Source: Anthonomus grandis grandis (taxonomy: Eukaryota; Arthropoda; Insecta; Coleoptera; Curculionidae). From it: a stretch of DNA of 64,000 nt. The translations under genes were made by a program, and so were the position numbers. This document shows positions 25,113 to 37,429 of this stretch, piece after piece. The notes under the pieces are model-generated. The model saw only the letters and a program-made list of their open reading frames with translations. It did not search any database and was not told where the DNA came from. The stretch is taken from assembly GCF_022605725.1 (NCBI RefSeq), contig NC_065551.1:22754001-22818000 (forward strand), given 5' to 3'. Position 1 is the stretch's first letter. Every line of letters begins with the position of its first letter.

Positions 25113-25400
25113 CTATTCAGTGAAATACTGACACAATGCAAGAGTTTTTTTTATGTCTGCAAATGTGTCGATTGCTGTATAGCAAATTAGGTCTATGACA
25201 AGCTTTCTGAATACAAATAATAGGTGCTGGTCAAATTGCATTTCACTGTCCAAAATAATACCAAGATTATTTGAATTTTTCTTCATTTCTGAAGACATGA
25301 TATACACCCTAATATTAATTTGATTGTTTATAATTTACTCATAATATTTAGGACCAAATAATAAGAAACAATACTTGCTTAGATTTAGATAAGGAGAATA
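25113..25400 (-). pseudogene. LINE reverse transcriptase fragment
   Basis: Minus strand. A frame shows LNLSKSKQVLFL at about 25350-25395, then after stops NNLGIILDSEMQFDQHL (about 25225-25280), and then a degraded stretch with ADIKKTLALCQYF. The spacing of the L..SK, NLGI.LD and helical parts matches the region after motif C in the LINE at 21408-22535 (compare KNLGLTIDEDLRFSAHV). Both ends are lost and stops interrupt it. It is a short scrap of a CR1/jockey-like LINE. Confidence 0.6.
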
Positions 25401-26900
25401 CTATAAGGAAATAGATCTTAAGTTTTCTAAATATTTATTAATAAATTAAAGAGACTCACGAGCTTGATTTTTAAAAAACGAGTGATTGCGTCTCTCTTAT
25501 TGGATATGCAATAATTATTATGCAATTAATTTATTATGCAATGATGATACAGGGTAAAAGAAAAAGACAACATATGTTGATCATCTTTATATTCAACTGA
25601 TCATAAATTCTGAAATTTTTTGAGAATTTTTGTAATAATTCATGTAATCTTTATAAATATTGACTTGATTTTATGGAATAAAAATTATAACAAAATTATT
25701 TATTTTAATTTTTTTAAGAGATTTGGTATTTCGATGCTTGCGATTTTTTTAATTCCATAATAAGCTTATAATTATATAATAAGTCATGCTAGTAACTGTA
25801 CCATTTTAAAAGTAGTTTAAGTTGAAAAACTAGGCAACTTTGTATAGTATTCTTTATTATCGTCTGTTTTATTTTTTCAAATCTTTAAAGAGCCTTGTCG
25901 CGAAGAAAGTTTAGCTCTTGCATATTATTAAGCTATTGATATTTTTTAACTTATATGAACCTATGGCTATCGATAAATCAGAAAAAATTAAACTCTTGAT
26001 CAGAGACTAAATTACCTGGTAACGTACCACTATTTATAATATTTATTATCACAGAAAAAACGTATTTTGTAATAAAAAAAAACAAAAATTTCAATATTTT
26101 ATAGGACGTAATCAAACAGGTAACTTGTTTATTAATTTTAAAATAAACTTATATTTATTCAATATAGTCAAAATAATCTCTTACATACATCACAGAGAAA
26201 AATAAAAATAATTAATTTAGAAAGAAAACATTTTTAATTATTATACATAATCAAAAATTAATAATATATTCAAAACTCTACTCTAAGCTATACTAAAACT
26301 ATAAAATAAGATTACGAAAAATATAAAGTTAAAATTATTCCTCTAGATATTAAATTTAAAACCACTAATCTTTGATGTCTGAGTTAAACTAATATGTTGC
26401 GGGTAAGTCAATCTAAAAGGCCGACGTATCACTCTATAGGGACAAAAGACACAGGTTAGTAATAAGTTCGCCGAAATAATAGGCCAGCAAAAGCACTGTA
26501 TAAATCTATTGTGACCCTAAGTTGGGCCATTACGAGTGTAATCAGTGCTAGGCGGTAACGAAGTGAAAGCCATCGAGGGTAAATGAGCCGAGTTATCGCG
26601 ACAATACCTGAACCCTTAAGCCGAGTTATACTCTTTAAAAAGAGTTGTACAAGCAGTTCGAATAAATCCACTATAAATTATATATTATAAATTTAATATG
26701 AAGTTTTTATATTTTTTTTTAACTAGAATAAATCTAGCTTAAATATTTTTAAACAGTAAAAAATAATACAAGAATAGTTTTATGAAGTTAATTTAATATT
26801 GGTCTGTGTAGTATTGTGTATTTATCATGTCCATTTAAATAATGCATGTTGCATTACAAATTATGCACTAATAGCATCGTGTCTAGAATATAGCAGATAG
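25401..26900. other. Non-coding stretch with a GC-richer island
   Basis: No supported gene. The island at about 26400-26660 is notably GC-rich for this window and contains two copies of AGCCGAGTTAT about 50 bases apart (near 26587 and 26620). A 71-codon minus-strand ORF (26456-26671) spans it but is unlike any family I know. Near 26745-26850 there are motifs shared with the tandem unit at 15.6-18.8 kb (AAACAGTAAAAA and CATGTCCATTTAAATAATGC). Confidence 0.45.
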
Positions 26901-26907
26901 GGGAAAG

Positions 26908-28068
26908 TAGGGTAAGATGGGACCAATAGTAAGATAAGGTCCATCATATTTTGAAAGCTAATCTACACTCGAGTAACAGTGTTTACTGTTATCATTCTAT
27001 CAAATTTTCATCGATAATTGCGTGCAATTAAACTGCCAAACAAGTTTTATAGCCCTTAACAGTTTTTAGTGCTTTCAAGGTTGATATTTTTGTTATAAAA
27101 AATATTATAAATTTTTTTGGTTGCAACTACAAAGCAAATAAGTACCTTACGTTGTGCCGTAACTAACACAAGCAAATATATCTTGCACAATAATAATTCT
27201 TTGTAAAATTAAAAGTGGACTTCGGACACTATTTTGTCGGGTAACACGAGACCCTTGATTGGTTTTTTTAACACAATAATTCTTATAGGTTACTAAAATT
27301 ATTGTACTGTTTATGCTTAGGTAGTGCATATATCGAAATGTGGGAGGATACTCACTTGATTTTAATAAAATTTAAGTAAAAAATGGTATGCAAAAATATA
27401 AATTAGTAAGCAACTTCTTATGGGAAAACATGCTAAATTTTTACTATATAACATACAAACGATTTTTTAAAAGAGATTTTTGTTAAGTTTTGATCTTTTT
27501 GTATTATTTCAATATTAAATACGTGAACTAGAACTTCTGATTACTCTGCAATCTATCAATAATTTATTGAAATTAGTTAAAAATGTTATTTTTACTTGTG
27601 TAATAAGTGCATACTAAAATAAAAGTGGAAAAAGGACATTTAAGGGAACTTAAAAAAAATAATAAAGATATTACTCATATGAGTAAAATTGTAATTAATA
27701 TACATATTACAAACAAAATTGACATTTAATTCATATTAAAATAAAAATATAATAATCATGCAAAAACTAGAACATATGCAATAACTAAGACAATTTTTTA
27801 AGGTTCATTATAAACTCAAAATTATTATAAACTAAAACAAGAAAGGTCTCATTTTACCTTATTAATTTTTTGATTTATTGCCTGAAAATAGCACTTTTTC
27901 CAAATTATAATGAAGTAAAAATTAAAATTTGTCGTCGTTTTTATCTTTTACATACAGTAATAAGGGGCATAACTTTGCCTAAAAAGCTTACTTATAATTT
28001 TTTATTCGTTTTGATACCACTTAGAGGATTCTAAATAAGCAGATCCCATCTAAACCTACCTTATTAGA
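26908..28068. repeat. Candidate inverted-repeat element
   Basis: The motif GGGTAAGATGGGACC at about 26910-26924 recurs inverted and diverged at about 27846-27864 (plus strand GGTCTCATTTTACCTTATT) and at about 28042-28068 (GATCCCATCTAAACCTACCTTATT). This could mark the ends of a non-autonomous DNA element. The matches are short and no target duplication is clear, so this is a weak call. Confidence 0.3.
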
Positions 28069-30251
28069 AAGTATCGATAACTATGGTATGACACTCTGTA
28101 TACGCTGTTACGTTAACCTTTGGAAATAATAAGGGTAATAACTTTACTTAATTATTTAATTTTTGTATTAATTCTCATAGAAGTTTTATTTTAAATTCTT
28201 TTATTATGTTTTAACAAAATGTTATCTAATAATAAAAGAATCTATCTTGCGTGATAAATTTTTTAAGTTGGTTAAATACTAAGTTGGCATAAAACTAACT
28301 TATGATAAATATGCTTACCGTATCCATTTAAATTATGCATAAAGCTATGATTATGTTAATAAAAACTACTTGTGACAGATTCGTATCAATAAATAAATTT
28401 TATGTAATTCAAAAAGCTTATGTAATAAAGTAAATGCATTAATTATATAACTTATACCTAAGGAACCAAATTAGTTTATCAATGCAACGGTAGTCTCAAA
28501 CATATCGTTCCTTACTAATGAATATTCCAATCAGTCGGCTACCAATAAGCGATCCTTCGAAAATCAAAGGTTCCAAATCATCAAAGGGTAAACAGAATCT
28601 CACAGACAATTAGAGAATCCGACGTTGACATGGAGATGAAGATTGCGGATAATTTAATTATTTCCACTTGAGCAAATCTATTGAAAGTTGCATCTTAAAT
28701 CGCCTAATATTTGCTTTAAACAAACTAATTTGTTATGTATGTACATTATATTGTGATTAAATGCAATATAATCTTTGAAATTATCCCTTACCTCATTAAG
28801 GTTTTTTACAGTCTACTGAACGCGTCAATTTGGAATATTTGCAAAGAACGAAGATTCTAAATTGGTTTTTAAATTGGAGGATATGGACCGTGCGTACATT
28901 CCGAATCGCTTTCGGCAAATGTGGCCCTTTTGTAAATATTTTCCGCAGGGCGATTTCTGAATAGATTTCTCTGGCGAATCCGCATGGCTTTTTGGGGATT
29001 TGATCATTAAGACTCCTTTCACGGAGGGTTATAAATTATATTTGGGTTTATTGATAAATTGTCTTTGTAGGTTATGTTGAAATTTTGATGTATGAAAGAA
29101 ATAATAGTAAAAGTTTTTTGATGTTTACCTAATTCTTTAAAAATAATTTTTTTATATTAATTTTCACTTTACTTTATACTTTAAAATATGTTATTATTCA
29201 ACTTAATTTGCAGTTTTTTTTTCTATTTCTATAAAATATTAATATCTAATTATTTTTGCTTAGATTAGAACCCAATAAATATAACGATTCAAAGCAGTAA
29301 AAATAAAGAAATATAAAAATTAAAGATGAAGGTCTCAAAAATTGGTTTATTGAATAGGAATAATGGAAAAACCGACATTTATCACCTATTTACATAGACG
29401 TTTTGACAAAATTATATTTTTAGTAATATGAAATAAAACAAAATTTTATTTCTTTTTAAATTATAATTATCATTAAAAAAAAGAATATTTTCCAAAAACA
29501 AAATCAAATTTTATTTTTTAAAAGAATAACAATAATTTGTTTTTCCAATTCTAAAAAAGTGAAAAATGCTAGTTTTTATATTTTATTCAAATTCTTTAAT
29601 ATTAAAAATATTAATGATTTTTTAATGTTAAAAATGCAACTTTACCATAAATATGTGAATCCAAAGAATTAAATTGAATTGTTAAACTCAAAATACATAA
29701 TAATTTTTTAATTAAAAATTAACAAGGAATATAAAACTAGGATAAAATTATTAAATAAAGTCCAAGTTTAAATTAAGACATAAAATTAAATCAATAACGT
29801 TATAGGTGGTTTAATTACAATCCCTTAAACCGTTCATTTATTTTTAAAGGTTATTTAAATTTGTTACAGTTATTTATTCATAAGCTTTTTTCTGTTTTTA
29901 AATCTATTAAAAAATTAGATATTTATAAATAATAACGTAAACTAAAATAATAAAAGAATTAATAGTAATATATTTATAAATATTTACGATCCCTTACAAA
30001 TATTTTTTTTTATTTTATTATCTTTAGCTGAAAAAAAAATTGATTTTGTTAATTTTCAAAACAAAAAAAATTAAGATCATAAATATTATATTATCGATCA
30101 ACTACAATTTCTTTTATTAATTAATTTAATTAAAAAAGCAATTTAACGATAATTATCACAGACAATAAAAAAGGTAGTTCTTTGATTGAAATCTTGATGT
30201 GATACACATATCACAAAACAGTTCAACTACTTACCACTAAAACTCTTAATT
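28069..30251. other. Non-coding stretch
   Basis: No supported gene. A GC-richer patch at about 28490-28660 and another at 28810-29030 could be regulatory. The minus ORF at 28825-29022 (65 codons, rich in Lys and Ser) is unrecognised. The remainder is extreme AT sequence with A/T homopolymers. Confidence 0.45.
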
Positions 30252-30460
30252 TTTTGCTCAACACGTGATTCGCTAAAAATGTTATCATTTTTGATAGGGT
30301 GAATATTCAAACTAAATTAAACTATTAATAAAGCAACAAATTTAACTAAGCATGGCTGAACAAATTATAAACATAAACTTAACCTATACAACTGACTATA
30401 GCGGATACATACTGAAAGTTATAAGGGATTAGACCTTTCACCCTATTAGGAGTGATTTTT
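30252..30460 (-). repeat. Dispersed repeat family, copy 1
   Basis: Similar to 31362-31510, 44508-44580 and 49052-49245. The plus strand here shows ACACGTG..TCGCTAAAAATGTTATC, then an AAACTAAATTAAACTA stretch, then GCATGGCTGAACAAAT and GGGATTAGACCTTTCACCCT. The copy at 49 kb has the reverse complement of these blocks in the same order. I assign the minus strand so that the CTGAAGATG-like core reads 5' to 3'. Non-coding; function unknown. Confidence 0.65.
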
Positions 30461-31361
30461 TTAATTTTTAAATATGCGTTAGTATCTACTTTTTTATTGT
30501 TACTAACTGGTTTAAGTAATTTTTAATTATGTATTCCTTGAAAGTGGCTCGTATATAAAACATTTTCAGCCAAATTCGACTTTCTTATTTTTCAGTATAT
30601 CACCTGAGCTACATGTTCTTAAAATCTGACATTAATTCATCTTCTTGTCTGTTCTATGCACTCCTTATTCTGAGCGCAATTTCACTTTGTGTTTTCTTAA
30701 AAAAATTTCAACTTTGATAGACCATTCCTAGACTTAAGTCTTTTAAAACCCTATCAAAGCCTTTTATCAGAAGAGGATCATATCGTATTATAGCAAAACT
30801 TTGCTTATTTTCATGTTTTTGCAAATATGGTACAATTTACTTTAAACTCACGGCTTTTAGTCTGCTTTTCAATAATTCTATCGTCATAAACGTTTACGCT
30901 AGCAGTTATTTTAATTATTTATTTTTCTTTATTAAATCTATTACAACGTTATATTATGTCATTTATCGGTATATTATGTCAATTCTAAAACATGCAAATG
31001 CAGAGTTTTGGCTTAGTTTTTTGGCTGTTGTTTTAAAAAATATGCCTAATTTTAAGGTGTTTGTATTGGTTTTTTCTTATGCGACCCTTAAGCTAATTGT
31101 CCCTTGAAGCACCATTAGCAATTTTAACGCTTTGCACCACCTTTAGTGGACATTTATGTATTGCTTAAAGCGCTTTTAGTTAAGGTATAAACAAATAACC
31201 AACTTTCATTCTTAAATACTCCTAAAAATTACTTAAGCCAGTTAATAAAAATTGAAAACTAGATGTGCGAGTGAACAAAAGTTCAACAATATTCATAATT
31301 GGACTAAACTATTCATAATTGAAAGAAATGTTTAATCACTTACAGTTAATTATATAGTTTG

Positions 31362-31510
31362 ATTTGTGCTTCTAAACAGCTATGCTGTGTTAGTCTTTTT
31401 CCCTATTAGTTAGATCTCTAATATACAAACCCCTTATAACTAGTTTTGGTTTAGTTTTAAGCTTCTTTCGCAGATGCTAACATTATTGTCGCAACACGTG
31501 TCAAAAAGAA
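31362..31510 (+). repeat. Dispersed repeat family, copy 2
   Basis: Carries TTTGGTTTAGTTTTAAGCTT, then CGCAGATGCTAACATTATTG, then TCGCAACACGTGTC at about 31446-31503. It is the copy whose CACGTGTC end is best preserved. See findings for the resemblance to a hammerhead core. Confidence 0.65.
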
Positions 31511-33360
31511 AACAAAAAGTTAGTGTTAAAACAAAATAGGTATACTTTTTTAATTCAAAAGGGTAATATTAACATAATAAGTTTAGAATTTAAAAAGTTT
31601 AAATAGTTGTTTTTAAATTTTTGCATATTTACCTTAGACCTAACTATTTATTTTAATATTTTTTTTAAACCTTAATTGAATAATTAACCTCAAGATTTAA
31701 ACTTAAGCTAAATTAATTTTCATCGTATTTATTGCATCTGTTTATATTATTGTTTTAAATAATAATAGGTTTCTTTTTTAAATACTCAATTATAATTATT
31801 ATAAATCATAAACTCTCGGCAATTTTCTGATATACTAGCGGAAGTTTATTAGTAAAGCTCCCATAAATTTTCTTCAAAAGAAAAAACTAACCATATCCGT
31901 GGTGTACACTGTCCGGAAACAACTTCGCAACACGAATTTTCAAATTATAGTATTTTTATGCACGACATTGATTCCACCGGGGCAGTTTTCCCGACCGGTA
32001 ATCTGATAACGCGGGAAATATAAAGTTTGTTAAAACTGTTTGGAAACAAGTCGTAACAAGCCGATAAACGGAAATCTCCACAGGGAAAAAAATAAATGTT
32101 CTCCAACTCAAGTGGAAATCGGCCCTAATCTAGTTTGTACTTTATTGCTGTTTATAGATAAAGGCCCTGTTATTTGGTTTGCTTTTATCCCATAGTTTGC
32201 GCAACTTGTTACAAGTGATTTTATCTTTTTTTTTAGTTTGCACATTTTAATTAAACTTTAAAAAAATATATAATTTCAAGCACTAGCTTTTGAACATAAT
32301 TTAAGTGACTAAATTTGAATTTTCAATTAAAATAGACTATTTCCTAAAATTAATTAAACTAGTATATAATGCCAAGTTTATATATAAGTAAGCCCCTCAA
32401 TAAGGCAAATTGCGACACTGCGATCATTAAAATTGGCGAGGTGGCCTTAGCAGTAGCCAAATGAAACACTGTTCTACCTACTCAATATTCAATGGCTAAC
32501 TAGGAAGTCAGTTACGTACGTGCCTGAAATTAATTGTTTCACATTAAACTAAATGGGGGCTTTAAAAAGAATGTTTAAAGAAAAATTAAAACTTTATATA
32601 ACAAAAATAACAAATACATTTTTATTAATCTACAGCGTAAGATATGCATAATATAATTCATTTAAGGATCAATTCTGCTGAATATTAGAATTAAATAAGC
32701 TAAATATAATTGAATACAAAACTAGTTAGATTAAGTATATTTGATTTTAATTATAATTTTAACTTTCCTTAAAGGCTAGTTTGAATTTTTAATTTTAATT
32801 GAAGAATTATTGGGAAATATTTAATGGGAAAATAAATTGTTAATTAGGATCTGCTCATTAAATACTTAAATTAAACATGTTTTTGCTTTTTTTTTCGAAT
32901 AGTTTTTCAGTTTTCTTAGAACGATAATAAGTGTTAACGTTTTTGTTTAAAACTAATTATTTTAATAGAACACAGAAGAAATGTATGTTATCGTTAAGTG
33001 TGTTTTTACATATTTTATGTGACATTATTTTATTAGTTTTTGAATTAAAGGTATTTAAAAATATTTATTTATGTAGTGATATTTAAATATCTTAAACTTA
33101 TTTAAGATACTCACGAATTGTGAATTTCTGGACGTTTTGAACATGTTGGAATCTTTAGCTCTATTTAAAGGGTTAAGTCATTTGTAAGGAAAAGAAAATT
33201 AAAAGTTAAGTACTCTTAGGACCAAAATGTAAAACATCTTACAAAAGACTACATCACTAGAATTTCACTGAGAGTTCTCAGAGGGCAAAGGGAGTTAAGG
33301 AAAACCTAATCTCATTGTATCCTTGTGTCAATAATTTCATGTAGTTGAGCAAGGTGTAAA
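31511..33360. other. Non-coding stretch with a conserved-looking island
   Basis: No supported gene. At about 31880-32180 and 32420-32530 the sequence is GC-richer and complex (for example CCACCGGGGCAGTTTTCC and CCCGACCGG), unlike the AT-rich surroundings and without transposon motifs, so it is a candidate conserved non-coding region. The rest is AT-rich. Confidence 0.45.
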
Positions 33361-34118
33361 TCTATATTATATAAAAGAGTTTGTCCTGACTGACTGACTC
33401 ATCATCGCAGAGCCCAAACTACAATAGCTAGAAACGTGAAATTTTGGCAACGGGTTCCTTTTATAATGTAGGCACCGGATAAGAACGGATTTTTCCAAAT
33501 TCCACCGATAAGAGGTAAAAAATGGGAAAATTGTTACCCGTGACCTCGAGAACCAAGGGAGCGTGGCTTCGGAGTTTGAACGGAGACTGCCCGCATCAAC
33601 GAGTCGCAGGCATCAACTTAAGAAAAAAAAAATTAACTGCAATAATGTAGGCCCCGATAAGGGGTGTTAGCATCGCATAGCGGCATAAAACTGATTAATA
33701 AATACGATTGAAAAAGTGCCTCTGTATTATTTATATTTTGGTAGACATAACAACAAGGCGGGTCCATACGAGACTGATACGCGAGAGGTGACTCGACTCA
33801 GTCTTACCGCTCGCTCTGCATCTAACGAATCATTTTTAAGATTATTTGTGTCTTGGTTTTATAATAATTGTATTATATTAACCGCGCCCCTTGACCTCAA
33901 GACAAACGGCATGGCAATTGTGGGTTGCATGTACTGCAACAATCAATGAGGCGAGGCTTCGGATATTACTTTTGTGTATTGTGGGTTGCATGTACAATCA
34001 TTGAGCCGTGGCTTCGGATTTTATTTTTGTGTATTATAGGTTGCATTTACTATTATTGGAGGCCTTCTTCGACTTTTCTTTTATTTTCACGCGAGCAACG
34101 TCACAAGCATTTAGCTAA
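33361..34118 (+). mobile_element. Helitron-like non-autonomous element
   Basis: Starts with TCTATATTATATAAAAGAG after an A (33360) and ends with GCATTTAGCTAA before a T (34119). A TC 5' end, a CTRR 3' end and insertion between A and T are the Helitron signature. Shortly before the 3' end, CGCGAGCAACGTCAC at 34091-34105 looks like an eroded CGCGA/TCGCG hairpin, as Helitrons carry. The 758 bases include the TGACTGACTGACTCATC stretch near the 5' end and three short internal repeats, with no coding gene. Helitrons move by a rolling-circle Rep/helicase, and this copy would depend on one supplied elsewhere. The ORFs at 33716-33949 and 33925-34128 lie across it and look fortuitous. Confidence 0.6.
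33911..34090 (+). repeat. Three imperfect tandem repeats inside the Helitron-like element
   Basis: GTGGGTTGCATGTAC at 33920 and 33981 and ATAGGTTGCATTTAC at 34036 are each followed by an AATCA/TTGAG segment, GGCTTCG(GA) and a T-rich run ending TTTTGTGTATT. The spacing is 61 then 55 bases. Internal minisatellites like this are common in Helitrons. Confidence 0.7.
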
Positions 34119-34212
34119 TCATACATAGATTTTGAGGTAATGACATACATAAGGTTTGAAAGGACCCAGACGGATTTTAAAATCCTCACCCAGAGTTATC
34201 AGAGGCCAAAGA

Positions 34213-34690
34213 ACTTGAAAATGGCAATAAGGCATCTTGGTTTTAGGTCTTGGACTAGGTTTATAAAATTTCTCTTTTTCTTACAGAATATTCACACATA
34301 TTGAAACGAATTTTAGTATTCGTAAGCATGGATGAAATATTAAATGGCTATTTAGAAAAATTAGGGTTTTCTCTCGAAAAATGTGCGTGATAAATGAATA
34401 AATTTTTTCGTTTATAATTACTCACAGTATTACTTTCAGTTCAGAATTTTTGAAAAAATTTGGAAATGTCAATAAGTCACCTTGGTTTTTCGTCTGTAGA
34501 TTAGGTGTTAAGGTATTAGCTTATCTGATCCTTCTCTTAATTAAATAAAGAATTTTCTTGCAGAATTTCTAAACTTTTCGAAGAAAATTCTAATTGGAGC
34601 TGGTAACCGCTACCATGAATGAAATCCTGAGAAATAATATTCAGAACTCGATTTTATTCTTGAAAAATGACTAAATATATCCAATTTTGG
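34213..34690 (+). repeat. Diverged direct duplication of about 250 bases
   Basis: Two copies: the first at about 34213-34390 and the second at about 34461-34680. Each has GAAAATGGCAATAAGGCA or GGAAATGTCAATAAGTCA, then CTTGGTTTT, then an intron-acceptor-like TTTTTCTTACAG or TTTTCTTGCAG, then an A-rich block, and finally ATGGATGAAATA or ATGAATGAAATC leading to TCTCGAAAAATG or TCTTGAAAAATG. The pattern looks like a duplicated intron end plus short exon of an old transposon gene. I could not name the gene. Confidence 0.55.
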
Positions 34691-35545
34691 CAATTAAGAA
34701 AAATTACAGTATAAAATAGGGGCAAAAAGTTTTCTTTATACATGTATAGTAGTATACAAAATCTATCTCAATAGGCATCTCTAAAGTTTATTAAAACAAA
34801 AGAAAATTTAAAAATACGTTGTATTTTTTAAATATCTAAAAGTGTAGCTAAAACGTGTAGCTTCAAAATCATTACAATAATCGACTTTAAACTTAGAAAC
34901 TAAATATATTTCTTTAGTTTAAAACTAATTCGTAGATAGAAAAACCACCAAGTTGTCACCACTACATAGTTTTATATTTATTTAACCACCTTTTTTATCA
35001 ACATTTTAAATTAAATATTATTTTTATATTTACTTTAAAATGTTAATAAAGAAATTAAAAATATTTTTCTTAAATATTATGCTTCAAATTAAAAATAATA
35101 TGATAGAGATGGCAATCTTAAAAATAAATGATTTTAATTAATATTTTATAAAAAATAAATATTTTGTTCAGTCTCACTACTACACTCTTAATATTATGAA
35201 AATTATTTATGAAATAATTCTTTTTATATGTATATCATCCAACTATGTAAGACGAATGAAATTTAAAGAAAGTTTAGGATTTAATGGAAGAATGAGATGC
35301 GGTAGATATGACGAAAAATGGAAAAATACCAGATTTTGAAAAATGTAAGCTCAAAGATAAAATGAATATAATAAAAGAACGTCTTTGTATCCTACGGCTT
35401 ACATAATACTATATGGATAACTAATGCATAATTTTAAGGGGTACTATAATAGGATAATGAGCAGTTATAAATATGACTAAAAAAAGAAAAATACTTTTAT
35501 GAATAATTTATTAACATAAAAATAGTTTTGTTTTATTGAGAAGCT
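34691..35545. other. AT-rich non-coding stretch
   Basis: Nothing recognised. Mostly A/T with no long open frame; a purine-rich patch at 35260-35350 is unassigned. Confidence 0.5.
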
Positions 35546-36235
35546 CGGTTCACCTGATGTCATCTGTGAATTAACTATGCAGTTAAATGAGGCATTAAAT
35601 ACGAATAGAAAGTAGTTCCTAGTGTTTTTGAACCTGACTAAAGATTTTGACACGATAGCATGAGCTTTTGATATAACGATACATTAAAATCATATTGAGA
35701 TTGGGGCCCAGCGCAAAAAATCTTTGCTAGTTACTTAAGGCGTCAAGAATAATTTTTAAAAATAAATAAAGAACTTAATAAATCTTCACATATAAAAATT
35801 GGAACTCCACAAGAAACAGCTATTGGCCATATACTTTTGGGAATATACATTAATGCTCTGACTTATATTAACATTCGTAATCGATCACTAATATCATATT
35901 GAGATAATACGGTTGCGATGTTTCATGGAACTTCTTAGAATAACACAAGAACTGCAGAGCTTGGATTAGAGGTATTGAGAAACTAGATAGATTATTTTAA
36001 AATGAGGTATAAACTTTCAAAAGCAAACTATATCACATTTTTAATTACTGCCAATAATCGCCTTAGCTTTCATAGAATTAAACTTTAGTAAATTGACATC
36101 AAAGAGCTTCTATTTACCAAATATTGTGGCATAATATTTGATAAACATTTAAAGTGGGACCAGCACATTATAAAATTGACAGAATATAGCCGTGATAACT
36201 TATTTATCGATTTTATACTTTAAAAATGTTGTAAG
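35546..36235 (+). pseudogene. LINE reverse transcriptase relic
   Basis: Plus-strand reverse transcriptase, heavily mutated but readable in order. ICELTMQLNEALNTNRK is at about 35560-35610. Motif A follows as FLNLTKDFDTIA (about 35618-35655), with the first catalytic Asp changed to Asn. Motif B is IGTPQETAIGHILLGIYINAL at about 35796-35860 (the usual form is GVPQGT.LGP.LF.IYINDL). Motif C is reduced to SY*DNTVAMFHG at about 35890-35928 with a stop. KLSKANYITFL and KYCGIIFDKHLKWDQHI reach about 36180. At least six stops interrupt it and both ends are lost. It belongs to a different LINE lineage from the 21.4 kb copy (GTPQ and HLKWDQHI style). Non-functional. Confidence 0.75.
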
Positions 36236-37429
36236 CTAAAAATTACTGATTTTAACTTACCGATCATTAGTATAATTTTTATTTTTTATATATAACCTTT
36301 ATTTGAAAGGTTTTATATTAAAACAAAAATTATTTTATACTTAACGGTTATCTTCTGAAGAGATTTTTAATTAACATTCAAGATGTATTTTGTTAATATG
36401 CATTTACAGGCATAAATCAAATAATCTTAAACATTACTTAAAATTAGTAAAGACTGTGCGGGAATTTATTTTTTTTAATACAACAACATTAAGAACAAAA
36501 AAAATATCAATAATTTTTTTTAGTAATTATAAGTTGTTTTATTTATTTTTTTGTTAGCTGCTCTTGATAATGTAGGTCAACTCATATCGATTTTGGATAT
36601 TAATTGGTTTTAAGCTTAGGTTAGTTTACATAATAATTTTTTTTGTTATAATTTACGTTATACACAAATAGGTATTTTTGCATCTAGGTTTATGTATGAC
36701 TTTTAATAGCTAGTAAGAATTTGTAAATCAATTATTATTATAATAAAACCAAGTTAACTAATAATTTTGAATTTCACTTTGTTAGTCTATGTTAGCTCCA
36801 ATTAAATATAAACCCTTAAAATATAAAACTTTTCAGAATTTGTTTAATTAAGTATGTAGAAAAAATATAAGTTTGATAATAATAGCGGTCATTAATTTAA
36901 CTATTGAAAAAAAAAGATTTAAAGAGAAAAACAATGAGTTATAAACTTATTATTTGCTCAAGTATGTATCGCAATTAAACGAGTCTTTATTTGAGCTTTA
37001 TTTAAGCATTAAATGTAACATACAACAACCAACAAATTTTATATTGCATAAATTAGTTGAAATGTCAGTATGAAAATAAGAAAAATAAAAATCTTAGAAA
37101 AAAATCAGGCTTCAACAAAGTTTTAGGATTTAGCTAACATGATAAAAGGAAAGAAATATTATATGTTCGTAGTTACCGCTCATTGAAATCTTATGTATTA
37201 TAAAATACTATAATCAAAATTTTGTATTTAGGGTAACTGCCTTTAAAAGTAAAAAATGTCTTTGCTTGAAATGAGAAAAATTAAAAATGTAGGCAATGAA
37301 TTGATAGTTTAGAGATATATACTTGAGAAGCGTTAATGGAATAAGATAATAATATCGTAAAAGTTTTTTTATCGTAAAATATAGTTCTAAAAGTTTACAT
37401 AAATTAATATTACTCTAAGTAAGTAGCGA
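36236..37429. other. AT-rich non-coding stretch
   Basis: No gene, transposon motif or clear repeat was seen. Stops are frequent in all frames. Confidence 0.5.

Noticed and set aside
33716..34128. Two overlapping plus-strand ORFs (77 and 67 codons)
   Set aside because: They lie inside the Helitron-like element across its minisatellite; the repeated residues come from DNA repeats and no family is recognised.
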